DNA from: Kappaphycus alvarezii
Lineage: Eukaryota > Rhodophyta > Florideophyceae > Gigartinales > Solieriaceae
Reading direction: 5' to 3'
Assembly (NCBI GenBank): GCA_002205965.3
Contig: NADL03000665.1
Span: 62,001-126,000 of the forward strand
Length of the DNA: 64,000 nucleotides
The first letter of the stretch is position 1, and the number at the start of each line of letters is the position of its first letter. Positions 20,842-31,055 of the stretch are shown piece after piece. Below the pieces are notes generated by a model that was given only the letters and a program-made list of their open reading frames with translations, did no database searches and had not been told where the DNA came from. A program made the position numbers and the translations under genes.

Positions 20842-20914
20842 TGCCGACCCCCAGGATCGAACTGGGGACCTCAAGAACTTCAGTCTTGCGCTCTCCCAAC
20901 TGAGCTAAGTCGGC
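20842..20914 (-). tRNA. tRNA-Phe (anticodon GAA)
   Basis: On the minus strand a complete 73-nt tRNA folds. The acceptor stem is GCCGACT paired with GGTCGGC (one T-G wobble) with discriminator A. The D arm is GCTC-AGTTGGGA-GAGC, the anticodon stem CAAGA/TCTTG with loop CTGAAGT, and the T arm CCCAG-TTCGATC-CTGGG. The anticodon GAA reads phenylalanine codons. There is no intron and CCA is not encoded, as normal for a nuclear eukaryotic gene. A box (TTAGCTCAGTTGG) and B box (GTTCGATCC) are both intact. Confidence 0.96.
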
Positions 20915-22260
20915 TTCGACGCAGTATGCTGCTATAGTTTATTTTAAACAAAACCAAATCCGAGGAAAAAACCTACGTTTGCCACGTGTGAGGCGGCCAC
21001 TGGACCGTAGCAACGAACTTTACAACTGCTGATAGTGATATTTACTCATTACGTACTTGGAAGAAGGAAGAAGGGGATTTTTGGGTTATTTTAATGCATG
21101 GAAGATGTGGTCGGTTATATCCACGAGGCTAATACGTTATGCGGGATAAGTCCTCGCTGATGGGTAACACTACAGTAAACAGTACCTGTACGGTTCAGGT
21201 TTTTGAACACATTAAAAGATTTCCCCCCCCCCACAGTAAATGACCTTGCTTACAGAGCCGGCTCAATGCCGGCGGAAGAAGGAATGACGCTTTATTGTTT
21301 GTTGACAAGTCCGCACTGTACAGGACCTCGAGAGAAACTTTACTTCATCAAGTATCTATGGTGTACACTGCAGGACTGACTATCGGGTTCTGCTAGACGG
21401 ACGACTCCGGGCATTACGTAGTTATCCTTGAGAGCATTCTAACTGCAGATTTCCGCAGATTTTCGCTTCAAGCCCCGGAAATCTGCATGGTGGGAATGAC
21501 CACCCCTCAAGAAGTACGTAATGAGCGTACGTACCCTCGATTTCGTCGTTGCGGCATCGTCACCCAGTTTCCTGTATCAATCCCTGGTCATGGCTTTATT
21601 TCTTGGAGAGGCTTTCCTTCAGTGAGTATTTCCTGGGAGCAGCCCAACGCCTGTGACGTCACCATCGTTTCGCTGTATATATCTGTCTCAGTCACGGCAG
21701 CGACGAAAGCCGCTGCAGGCGCCGCTGCCAAGGCCTACCGACGCAAGGTATAGGAGCTCGGGCGCAAGCTTTCCTGACGCCTGGTACCGGCCACTGACAA
21801 TCCCTCTCACGACCCGGGCTTCCGTTTCCGATCCATCGCCTTTGATTTTCTCTGTGCGCCATCCCGCCCACCTTCTGTTTTCTAGAAGAGTACGTATCGC
21901 GCATTGTGGCCTGCTAGCACACCACCGCTGCTACGATTCGCACACGCATGTACCAGCGACTCAATTGTGCGCTGTGGTCATCGGTAGCTATGGCCATCAT
22001 ATCTCGGGCTCCACTGCACGTTATCGACGTGAACCATCCAGATAGATCTCAACTAAATAGGTAGTCACTGTACACGTCAGAGACACATGAGTAAAGGAGT
22101 AATCTATTCTGGAAGAGTTCATACTGCAGATTTGGATCAGATCCTCCACCTGTAAGTCCGCTATTCGCATGTGAACATATCAGCGCCTGATGATGATGAT
22201 GACTAGCCACTGTAAGCTAAAACCCACTCGCCTCAATCCGTAATGGAAGATGTGGCCCCA
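20915..22260. other. Spacer with one short dispersed repeat, no recognised gene
   Basis: Two overlapping frames at 21487-21753 and 21653-22045 (+) have no domain, and I do not support either. A 50-bp dispersed repeat followed by a C tract sits at 21183-21232. Around 21449-21475 the sequence has two close copies of a GCAGATTT word. The stretch ends at the left inverted repeat of the Harbinger element. Confidence 0.45.
21183..21232 (+). repeat. Short dispersed repeat ending in a C tract, copy 1
   Basis: The sequence TACCTGTACGGTTCAGGTTT, then TTGAACACATTAAAAGATTT, is followed by ten C residues. It contains a small stem, GTTCA/TGAAC. A near-identical copy with the same C tract lies at 32150-32198. 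Flanks differ apart from a weak GTAAC-CAC similarity just upstream, so it is a small mobile or copied unit of unknown origin. Confidence 0.8.
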
Positions 22261-22308
22261 GGGGCGTTCTATGACTTTTTGAAATTCTGAAACATTGAAA
22301 AAGTGAAA
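22261..22308 (+). repeat. Left terminal inverted repeat of the Harbinger element
   Basis: Begins GGGGCGTTCTATGACTTTTT and continues with GAAACATTGAAAAAGTG. The partner on the opposite strand is at 26944-26985 plus 30579-30590. Several more partial copies of GAAACATTG and TTCTATGACT follow within 120 bp, a subterminal repeat pattern that could bind the transposase. Confidence 0.82.
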
Positions 22309-22493
22309 CAGACTATCATACCCCTTTTCAATGTTTCATTACAGGAAATCATTCTATGACTCTTTAGAAAAAAATAAAAATGAAAGAGTGGAACACAGTG
22401 GAATGAACTTCCTACGGAAGATGTGACTGGACAGGTAATCTCCCCACCTGTCCGAAGTCACGAGACAATAAAAAGCTATCTCCGTCACCCATC

Positions 22494-23595
22494 ATGGCGT
22501 TGCCGAAAAACATTGTCCCCTTCCTCAACATCCACTCTGCCAAGCGATGGAATACACGCAGCCCTCGCGTTGGCTTGATAGGACCGCAGCAGAAAAGACA
22601 GCAAAAGCTGTTCACCGCGGGGACCGTTGCATTCCTGTCACTTCTTGCATATGTGTCAATTGACAAACCGGATAGAAGAAATAATCGCGTTGTACGACAC
22701 CGAGATAAGTTTGATTTCGAGACCCATGCCCAGGCTATCGGAAAAAGTCATTTTAAACGCCTGCACCGTGTTACTAGGGCCCAACTTGATTTACTGTCTC
22801 AACTGATATCCCCATCTTTGTTACGAAGTAAGATAAGGGAAACGGGAAAGACAGCTACTGTATCAGTCGAAGTAATGCTATGCATGACTTTAAGAACCCT
22901 AGCTGGTGCTAGCTATCTTTATGTTGGCTAGCCTTATGGTACAGGAACAGCAACGACATATCATGTATTCAATCAAACATTGATCGCTCTGAACGAACGA
23001 TTAAACCCTATTTCGTTCCCACAATCAGAATAAGAGTGTACGCTGGAAGCAGAACGGTTGTACAACAAAGAAAATAACTAATGTACGGTGTGATTGCTGC
23101 TCTAGACGGCATAGCCTCGAAATACAACAGCCTCGGCTGGCTGACACTCCCGACCCGAGAAAATACTATAATAGGAAAGGCTTCTTCGCTATTTCCGTTC
23201 AAGCTGCTGTCGGGGCAAATTACAAGTTTTTATCTGTATCAGCAAGGCATGCTGGTTCAACACACGATTCAAATGCTTTTACTTCAACTAAACTCCATGA
23301 TCTTATAAGCTCTAACGGGATACTGGAATGGGCCATGATTGCTGCTGATGATGCATACAAGAATGGAGGCCACATATTAACACCATATGGTGGTAGGAGG
23401 CTCTCACAGTCTCAGGACGCCTTTAATTACTACCTCTTTTCTTGTCGTTTCGCAGTTGAGCAAGCTTTTGGGATTCTAGTGACTAGGTTCGGTATATTTT
23501 GGTCACCTCTGCGTTTTAAGTTGTCTAAGGACACTCTGATGGTTCTTGTTGCTTGGAAGCTTAAACTTTATTATAGATTAATCGGATCAAATTGA
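22494..23595 (+). pseudogene. PIF/Harbinger transposase, several frame breaks
   Basis: The N-terminal frame (22494-22931, 145 codons) includes the helical region FKRLHRVTRAQLDLLSQLI. After at least one stop and two frame changes, YGVIAALDG (about 23082) supplies the first catalytic Asp. From 23160 one frame is open to 23595: KYYNRKGFFAISVQAAVGAN, then AGSTHDSNAF with the second Asp, ADDAY, and FAVEQAFGILVTRF with the catalytic Glu, all in family order and spacing. The last 145 codons are uninterrupted, while the N-terminal third is damaged, so the copy cannot make a full transposase as it stands. PIF/Harbinger transposases cut and paste at TTA/TAA sites with a helper protein, consistent with the minus-strand gene next to it. 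Confidence 0.82.
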
Positions 23596-23803
23596 TCATA
23601 TACCGTCGGAAACTGCGGAAGATAATCGGGTTCAAGGTCGGCCTGTGGTTCATTTTCAAAATTTACTACACACTGACCAGGAATTTGAACGCAACCGTAA
23701 CCGTTCTAGGGAGCAGTCGTTTTTAAGAGACAAAAGTGCTCAGAGGATAAACCAACTTGGCTTTATTCGTCCTTTACATCGATGATGACACTGCACATTG
23801 CAT

Positions 23804-25532
23804 TCAGGGTGCAGTTTTCGTTATACTGTCGTATAAACTATTGAGAATCTCTTTATAAGTCTGCTTCTCAGTGTCATCGTCTGCCATCAATAACATTTCC
23901 TTTGTTTTTTTGATCGCAGCCAATAGGGATTGCAGCGATTTACCTGTCGCATCTGCCGCTTCAAACCGAGATTTGTCTCGTTCTGCTTCCTCTGTTTCCC
24001 TCGCGGTCTCCGGATTCTGAGGCTTTAGAGCGGAAGACAGGGCATCTATCCCTACAATACTAATATCTTGTCTTCCGCTCTTCCGCTTATAACTAGGAGG
24101 GCTTGATTCCTGACTCGGACGCACGCCATCCCCAACCCCTTCTTCCCGTTGTGCATCGTTTTGCATGGCCCTCGTTGCGAGCGGTTCCAACAGAGGATAT
24201 CGCTTTAGAAAGCAATTTGCGTAAACAATGTATGATTTTCCAGAACTGTAGTGCACGAAAGACTCATTATCGACGTTTCCGCTGGCCCCCAACTTGCACA
24301 TGCATGTACTATATAGGCTCTTAAACTCCGCGAAGTTACGCTTTAGAACACCTCCATCTCTGTAGTGAGTACCTTTTTTAGGGTCTAATCCCTCAATATC
24401 GCTCGCCGTTACTCCTCCACTGAACGTGTCAATTGGGTCGCGACAGAATGCGGAGTCATTGTATAGAGGTGCTATGTGCTCCGTCCAAGGATCGGTGTGT
24501 GTGGTGTCGAGTTCTTCTCTCGATTTTGATTCTATCAGCTGCGTCCTTGCTACCGTCATACGCGGGTCCCCTAATACATGCAAAAGACGGCAGTATTACG
24601 GTGCCTCAAAATCCGGCTCTCTGGCGCAGACCGAAACATCCCCATTAACGAAAGGAGTGTGACCAACTTTCACACAGCCGTCCTCGAACACTGGACAATC
24701 CCCTTTAAACCACTGCACTACCTCATCCCCGTTTTTCAATTTAAGCACCTTCACGATCGTCGGTTTTACACATTAGAGTATTGACGGCGGCTCCCCATCC
24801 CCCCCGCATCTCCTGAAGTCCACCAACGAAAGTACCTCGTAGAGACAAAATTGTCAATCTGCGTTGGGTCAATTTGGTGGCATTAATTTCAAGCTTTGTA
24901 GGTAGCTTGGCGTTGCGCGCTCCCGTTTTCTTCAGAGCCCCTAGTATGTCTTTGCATAAAACATTACTGAGTAGCGATTTCCTGACGGTAGCTTTTGCAG
25001 ATTCGAGATTCGACGGCACAACGCGCCGCGGGTAAACGTTCCCGTCACCGTCAATGACTTCGGCGCCGCTTTCGGCTTGCGATTGAATCACAGCTGCTTT
25101 TGGCTCTAATGACTGCAAACGAGGCCCCCCAAATGCAAATACGTTCCTGACGGTACTTTGTTGTTGGTTTGTAGGGGAACAGTCATCTTGGTCTGACAAA
25201 TCCCTCTCTGCAGTCTGTGCGGCATCGGGTTCGGCAATGCGTGTGGGACTGATAGTTTGGTTCAGCATTTGCGGTGGGTTTTGTGAAGGTTGCGAAGTAG
25301 TTGATGTCGTGCCGTTTCGGAGAGCGGAAGATTCCATTGAGAGGTCGACCAATGTTGTGACGAAATGACTTAGATGCGATGCAGCTGTAGGGAATGGGGG
25401 ATGGGTGCGAACGGGCAGTGTGTGCGGTTGAGGGGCGCGGAGGGGAAGCGAATGAGTGGTAAGTGCTGTTGTGGGGAGTGGGGGGAATGAACGAGCGTCG
25501 GGTGTACTTGTAAGTAGTGGTAGTGGACGCAA
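23804..25532 (-). pseudogene. Second protein of the Harbinger element, broken
   Basis: Harbinger elements carry a second gene whose product helps bring the transposase into the nucleus and to DNA. Here two minus-strand frames (24741-25532 and 23804-24583) belong to one gene: between them a third frame reads LKNGDEVVQWFKGDCPVFED and FEAP, then a TAA, and then runs directly into the 23804-24583 frame. That makes one frameshift near 24743 and one stop near 24595. The N-terminal part is Ser/Pro-rich. The middle has SLLSNVLCKDILGALKK, and the end has a conserved-looking block (FVHYSSGKSYIVYANCFLKR) and a coiled charged tail. No Myb repeat is visible, so assignment rests on its position inside the element. 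Confidence 0.6.
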
Positions 25533-26560
25533 ACGGGCAGTGTCTGTGGTCGAGGGGAGCCAGGGAGATTAGAACAATCCTTGGGCGCGGTTGTGGGGAG
25601 CGGCGGGAGATGCGAACAATCCTTGGGCGGGGTTGTGAGGAGCCGGGAGGAATGAACAAGCCTTGGGTGTGGTTGCGAGTATTGGTGGGGGTGCAAACAG
25701 GAGGTGTGTGCGGTTGTGGGGGGCGTGGGGGAAGGCGAGCAAGCCTTGAGCGCGGTTGTGGGGAGTGCGGGGGGGACTAACCTTTGGTATGGTTCTGGAG
25801 AGTCGGGGGTAAAAACGAGCCTTCGGTGCAGTGTGGGGAGTGGAGGGGGATAAACGAGCCTTTAGTAAGGCGTTGGAGATTCGGGAGTATAAACGAGCCT
25901 TCAGTGCGGTGTGAGGAGTGGATGTATGCCATACTGGCGGTACGTGCGGTTGTGGAGAATCGGGGGAGGCGAATAAGCCTTGGGCTCGGTTGTGGGGAGT
26001 GCGGGGGTCAATAAAATAGCCTTGGGTGTGATTTTGGGGAGTCCAGGGGGTGAAAGAGCCTTCAGCGCGGTGTGGGGAGTGGGGGTGGATGCCAACTAAC
26101 GTTTCTTGCGGTTGTAGGGAATGGGGGTGGGGTGCGAACGGGCAGTGGGTGCGGTTGTGGGGAGTAGGGGAATTATATGAGCGATGGGTGCGGTTGCGGG
26201 GACTGGACGGAAATGGGAACGAGCGGTGGGTACGGTTGTTTTGAGTCGAGGAGATTGCGAAGAGGCCTTGGATGTGGTGGTTGGGATAGGGTCTGAAAAT
26301 GGAGCGAGGGGTGGGTACGGTTGTGCGGAGAGGGGTTGAAATGGGATCGAGCGGTGGGTGCGGTTGCGGAGAGAGTGTAGGGAATGGTAGAGATGATTGG
26401 GTTATGTCGTGAGGAGATGGTGAAGATTGGGAACGAGTTGTGGGTGAGGGCATGGGGAGTGTGTTGGCAGTGGGTGCGATCGGTTGGTGCGGTTTTGGTG
26501 AGAGTGTGGAGAATGCAAACGAGCGGTGGGTTCGGTTGTGAGGAGAAGTTGAAGGCAAAG
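25390..26560. repeat. G-rich minisatellite inside the Harbinger element
   Basis: About 1.2 kb of imperfect tandem units, roughly 36-48 bp each, built on GGTTGTGGGGAGT, then GGGGG, then AACGAGC, then GGTGCGGTTG. At least 25 units can be followed. Unit length and sequence drift along the array. It begins in the 5' part of the second Harbinger gene and extends upstream of it, so it probably expanded after the element arrived. Translations of it (PHNRTHRSF-like units) are artefacts. Confidence 0.85.
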
Positions 26561-26940
26561 AAGTTGGCTGTGGGGGGCTGTGTTGGTATGAAGTGCGGAC
26601 GGTCTAAAGGGTGGTCGATGGGAAAGCAAAGGGAGAAGGTGGAGGCGAATAGGTTGGGTACGAGAACTGGGATGGTGTGACTTGTAGTGGATGGGAAGGA
26701 TGGTGGGTTGGTTTCCGAGAAAGTAGAGGAAGGGAGCTGCTTGGAGCAAGGGGTGCAGTTATGCGGAGAAACAGAGGTGAAGACTTTGGGTGGATAGCCC
26801 TATGTGTGTGAGAAATCCAAGTTGGAATTTGTTGGAAGCTGGTTCGTTTCTCGTTTCAAAGTGCGACCGGGAAATCCCAGATTTCCCGGTCAGGGTTTTA
26901 AATGCTGAAACAAACGTGGCCAGCTGGGCTTCCCTGATTG
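26561..26940. other. Inner right part of the Harbinger element, no gene
   Basis: Between the minisatellite and the right inverted repeat. It contains a short inverted pair, CCGGGAAATC and GATTTCCCGG, near 26868-26890. No coding potential is seen. Confidence 0.45.
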
Positions 26941-27002
26941 GCTTTTCATTTTACATTTTTTCAATGTTTCACGTTTCAAAAAGTTCTCGCCCCAAACGAC
27001 TG

Positions 27003-27240
27003 CGCAGTTGACTGTTGACTACTGTACGACTGGAAGCAGAATCACCCAGTCGACTGTCAGTCATGTAAAGACTGCTTTGAAAAGTACACCATTGACTGCG
27101 CAGTTGACTGTTGACTGGGTTACAGACCTAGCCCAGTCGACTGTTGACTGGAAATCGACTGCGTTCCAGATGAAGACAGTTAAGTTAACAGTCGACTGGA
27201 AAACGACTGGATAACGACTGGATGATCAACTGGATCTGTC
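27003..27240. repeat. Left subterminal repeats of the hAT element
   Basis: Contains many copies of CAGTCGACTG, CAGTTGACTG and TTGACTGG in both orientations, closely spaced. Such motif clusters near hAT ends are known transposase-binding sites in plant hAT elements; that role is inferred here. Confidence 0.8.
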
Positions 27241-28766
27241 ATTGTACCTGAAAACTTACACTGTAAGGTCAAATAGATCTCTTACTGATGTTGATGTTGA
27301 TGTTGTCAATATCAATGTTGACATCACCATCATCACCAACAGGGGAAATGTGAGAGTAATTTACTGAGAAATAGTATAAGATCTTCTAACTGTTCCAAGA
27401 AGACTTTTCTTTATACTTTACAACTTCTATATAAGAGAGGCGCTTTGGAGACAAGAGGCTCTTTTAGAGGCCCTTTGAATGGGCTACGAAAGTAAACAGC
27501 AGTAACAATAACATTGTTTACGAGTACACTACGTATGCCCTAGAACAAAGTCGCAGTTTCTTGGCTAAGGAGTAAACAGTTTGTGCTGTATGAAAAATGC
27601 TTTCTGTATAAAATCGTTTCTGTTAGCAACTCATTACTTACCTCTTCCGCAACAATCGGACTGAAACCAATCTTTAACAATACATCAGATTATAAGAGAA
27701 TGAAGTAGAGGTGGGTTGATATTTTTACTGATGTCAAGCGATACAGTTATCTGTCAACAGATAACTGTGTCGCTTAGCGAATCACCCAAGGCCGAAGTCA
27801 CCGTCTTCCGGGGTTTCAGGACGCCTGCTATTGTCGCTGCAAATGCGTCGAATTTAATGGGGACGACGTTGGTACAACATCATTACCAGATGATAGACAG
27901 TTCAGAGCTGTTATATTACTATCCATAACTAGACTATAGTGAATGTATGCCTCTTTGGGCTTATATATGTAGAGGGGAAAGTTGGGGGTTGGTTTACTGT
28001 GACTAAAAGAAGGGTTGAGACCCAGTAAGGATTACATTAGAGAGATGTATCAATGACCGATTGCGGATACAGTCGGAACGACATTCCGGCGTGAAGGCAC
28101 GGTTTGCACTACTAGAAAGTCGTTGGCATACCAGCAAACAGACAAGCGGCGTTTGACGAGACTAATAACGCAGCGTGTCGCAAGATGAGGACAGCTCGTA
28201 GCTTAGAGAACTGTTCCATGGCACTTTTGGCAACGGATCTCGCCAGCTCCGTGACAACGTAGGGGGTTAAAGACGCTAAATATAGAGTGGGAGGGTGCTA
28301 ATGTATTGACCATAGTTCCGTCGTAGTAGTCAGTGCCACCACCCGCTCCCATTTCTCTATTGTCGGGTCTTTTTCTATGGTAACTAATTGTCGGGCGAAG
28401 CTCGATATGTATATTGCTTTAAACACCATGGAGGCACCAACCGCGACAGGGTGCTCGTCATGTTGTCCATTGCATGGACGGGCGCCACACTACACAACAC
28501 TACGCAAATATTACTGATGTACTGACCCGCGTGATACCACACTTATTGCGGTCCTGTGAGATGCTATCCCGTGCGATGGTAGCATCTAACAGCGCAAAAA
28601 CTCAGAACAAGATAGTTCGGTAATTAAAAAGGATTCAGTTGTCCAGGAAACAGAAACAAAGATTTTACTCAGTATTGTACCAAATACCCTCAACATGACA
28701 ATCGTCACTTGGTTGCAACTGAATAATGAACTACTCTATATCTACTTCCTGCGAATTATCGCTGAT
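27241..28766. other. Non-coding left interior of the hAT element
   Basis: No supported gene. An inverted pair ACAGTTATCTG/CAGATAACTGT lies at 27743-27768. A TTGATGTTGATGTTG microsatellite-like stretch is at 27280-27325. One 70-codon frame at 27716-27928 has no recognisable feature. Confidence 0.5.
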
Positions 28767-30236
28767 TTATTGGAGGTACTCAGCTCCGGTAAACCGTACA
28801 GGCAGTTTAGACTTCCAATCACCAGCAGGAAGCGCAGGAATATCAGACGGAATCTCGTCTCGATTACATTTCAAAAACATAGACATATCTACAATGGAAA
28901 CATCTATACAACTCCGTGTACCAGTTAAGAGGCTGCCTGCACCGCCAAAGTCGCGTTCAATTTGTGCGGAGGAGGCGGTATGACCCAACACACAACGCGC
29001 CACAGGTGCTAGGTACTTATACTTGCCTGATTTAGACTTCCACCATACCAACAGACGATGATTTGGAAGCTCATGCGCATCAACGAACTCATTACAAAGG
29101 TATTCCTCCACCTCCTGTTTAACAAGGTCAGTTAAAGATAAATATCGTTGGGTCGGTCGTGTATCCTGCGTGGCAAAGACGGTAAAATTCCAGATACCTT
29201 TCGTAGTATCATTGACAAGATTCTGGCTGAGTTCTTGAGTCGCAATGCCTGACAACGCTACTGTAGCTTCATCCTGATGCATATAAGCCGCCTCCGATCG
29301 CTGGGCTATATCAACAGCCATCTTTACAACAGTATTTTTGATTAAGTCACGCAAGTCACTTGCTTGGGTAGCATCTCCCAGGACATTCAAGCAACTCAAT
29401 GATTTGTAAACGGGATGCAAAAATACTTGCATTTCCAGCATATAATATCGAGGCGTTCCATTGTAGCTGTTATAAAAACGTTTAGTAATAGCTGTCAGAA
29501 GCAGTTGACGGGTTTTCTTTGTCAAATCATGCAGATGAGTAGGTTTCTTTTGATGTGTAGTCGGAAGCTCTGGACTGTAGCCGTCGGTGGACGGATCATA
29601 TATTGAGAGAGGATCACCTGGGTCAAGAAGAGTGCGTTTGATCATATACAAGGCCAGAAAAGCATCAATACCGGCAGGGTAGTTTGATACTTGCGCAGCC
29701 ACAATAATATATCCAATCGGCTCCATTAAAGAAAGACATTCTGCAACGAAATCCTTTGTCCTGAAAGCGGAAAGGCACCACTAGTTTCGTTATGAAAATA
29801 GTGCTCTCTTAAGCAGTTCCAAAGTAAAAATAACCTCTGGAGTAGTCTTATAGTCCCAAGCCATCTGTGCGGCATGTCCGAAATATTTTTTAGACGAGTA
29901 CCGCACAGCGACAAATGTAAGTCTTGAAACTTGATTCGCATTGCGTGGCTCTTATTTACTTGCTCGATAACACGCTTTACGTTCCGCATTAAGTCCTTAA
30001 ACTCTGGATTCTTCGATTTGGAAGGATCCAGAGTTGTGCCAAACACCTCAACCAATGCACAATTCAAAAAATGACAAACATACCAGTCCCACTCTCCCAT
30101 AAGCAATGTGGTGCACAGTCGTTTAACGTCGGATCCTGAATCGGAAGTTGAACTACAAAATTGGTTCATTGTAAATCCGAACTCATCACCCACTTTTTCA
30201 CACCAAATGAGCAGCTTCTCAGATAGGGAAAGACTG
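28767..30236 (-). pseudogene. hAT transposase, N-terminus missing, one frame break
   Basis: The first readable part (about 30225-29729) includes CHFLNCALVEVF, resembling the hAT C-x-AH-LNL region, and MPHRWLGTIRLLQRL, the RW motif. The second frame (29726-28767) continues through a long helical region to the hAT dimerisation domain: LVWWKSKSGKYKYLAPVARC, then SSAQIERDFGGAGSLLTG-R. The junction at about 29726, where the stop and the next ATG overlap as TAATG, marks a frame change. Upstream of 30236 the sequence turns into a 43-bp tandem repeat, and no BED zinc finger or first catalytic region can be found, so the gene has lost its 5' end. Confidence 0.78.
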
Positions 30237-30560
30237 GACGTCTGAAATTCCCAGTCGACTGATGACTGGAGAACGACTGGACGTCTGAAATGCCCAGTCG
30301 ACTGATGACTGGGGAAAGACTGGACGTCTGAAATGCCCAGTCGACTGATGACTGGAGAACGACTGGACGCCTGAAACGCCCAGTCGACTGATGACTGAGT
30401 AACAACTGGATGCCCGAAATGCCCAGTCGACTGGGCAGTCACTTTTTTGAGTCTTCAAGAGAAGGGCAGTCCACTGGGCATTGACTCCAGTCAAATAGGC
30501 GAAATTACAGCAGTTGACTGGGAGTTTAGTCAACTGCCAGTCACCAGTCATCCAGTCGTA
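30237..30560. repeat. Right subterminal 43-bp tandem repeats of the hAT element
   Basis: CCCAGTCGACTG recurs at about 30250, 30293, 30336, 30379 and 30422, giving a 43-bp period of the form CAGTCGACTGATGACTGG, then GAACGACTGGACG, then CTGAAATGC. A looser set of CAGTTGACTG and CCAGTCA words runs to the element end. Each unit holds the palindrome CAGTCGACTG, as on the left side. Confidence 0.9.
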
Positions 30561-30590
30561 TTACCCGAGAAAAAAGTTATAGAACGCCCC

Positions 30591-31055
30591 TTAGTAAAGG
30601 AAATGTCATTACTTTTGTTAGGGATAAATCAGCAGGGGAAGAGATCCTCAGAACCAATTACCCCAAAAAGGAGGTGTTGCAAGCGACAAAAGTGCTACCG
30701 TGGTATAGTTGAACGAACAGCAAGGAGTGGATAGGGAAGACAGTTGAATGGGCTACAAGCAAGTATGGAAGGGGCAGGGTCTACCTCCTATGCTTAGTGA
30801 CCAGCGTAACATAAATTCTTCTTGGGTCTGAAGTTGACTCTCAACTTCCTAGCTATTTGGGACTGGGCTTGAAGTTGTCTGCCAACTTGCTTCACCTCCA
30901 CTAAAGGAAGCAGTTTACTCGGCTTATATAGAATTTTGGCTACCCCAAAAGTCTCAAACAAACATACTAATAACCATAAAATGCATTCAGGGGAATCATG
31001 TGAACCAGAGAGAGTATTAGAAGATATTTCCTCAACGTAAATATCTAGGTGCCAT
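30591..31055 (+). mobile_element. LTR-retroelement 3' end fragment, copy 1
   Basis: A polypurine-like AAAAAGGAGG precedes TGTTGCAAGCGACAAAAGTG at 30673, the likely LTR start. The stretch contains GTGCTACCGTGGTATAG, paired TGAAGTTGACTCTCAACTTC and GAAGTTGTCTGCCAACTTGC words, and a TATA box in CTCGGCTTATATAGA. Similarity to 62400-62890 covers the whole piece and ends near AAATATCTAG. With no internal genes and no partner LTR it is a fossil fragment or solo LTR of unknown family. The Harbinger element abuts its left edge. Confidence 0.6.

Larger units (their letters stand above)
26986..30570 (-). mobile_element. hAT DNA transposon inserted in the Harbinger right terminal repeat
   Basis: The element is bounded by the 8-bp duplication AAAAAGTT at 26978-26985 and 30571-30578, the length hAT transposases produce. 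Its ends are related inverted repeats: CTCGCCCCAAACGACTG on the left and CTCGGGTAATACGACTG on the complementary strand on the right. Both subterminal regions are packed with CAGTCGACTG words. Inside, the minus strand carries the C-terminal two thirds of a hAT transposase. Its N-terminal zinc-finger and early catalytic part are missing, so the copy is defective. Confidence 0.85.
22261..30590. mobile_element. PIF/Harbinger DNA transposon, decayed, interrupted by a hAT element
   Basis: The left inverted repeat starts GGGGCGTTCTATGACTTTTT at 22261. The right one is split by the hAT insertion: its inner part (GAAACATTGAAAAAATG on the complementary strand) ends with AAAAAGTT at 26978-26985, and its outer 12 bases are 30579-30590 (ATAGAACGCCCC). 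Read together these mirror the left repeat over about 48 bp with only a few differences. Inside are two convergent genes as in other Harbinger elements: a DDE transposase (plus strand) and a second protein (minus strand). No TTA/TAA target duplication could be confirmed; TTA follows the right end but CCA precedes the left. Without the hAT the element is about 4.7 kb. Confidence 0.85.

Noticed and set aside
25569-26558. 329-codon minus-strand frame with PHNRTHRSF-like repeats
   Set aside because: It is the translation of a G-rich minisatellite; other frames are open in the same way.
26986-26993. Harbinger right end at 26993, where CGCCCC first mirrors the left GGGGCG
   Set aside because: CTCGCCCC belongs to the hAT end; the matching outer Harbinger bases are 30579-30590, and the AAAAAGTT duplication explains the split.
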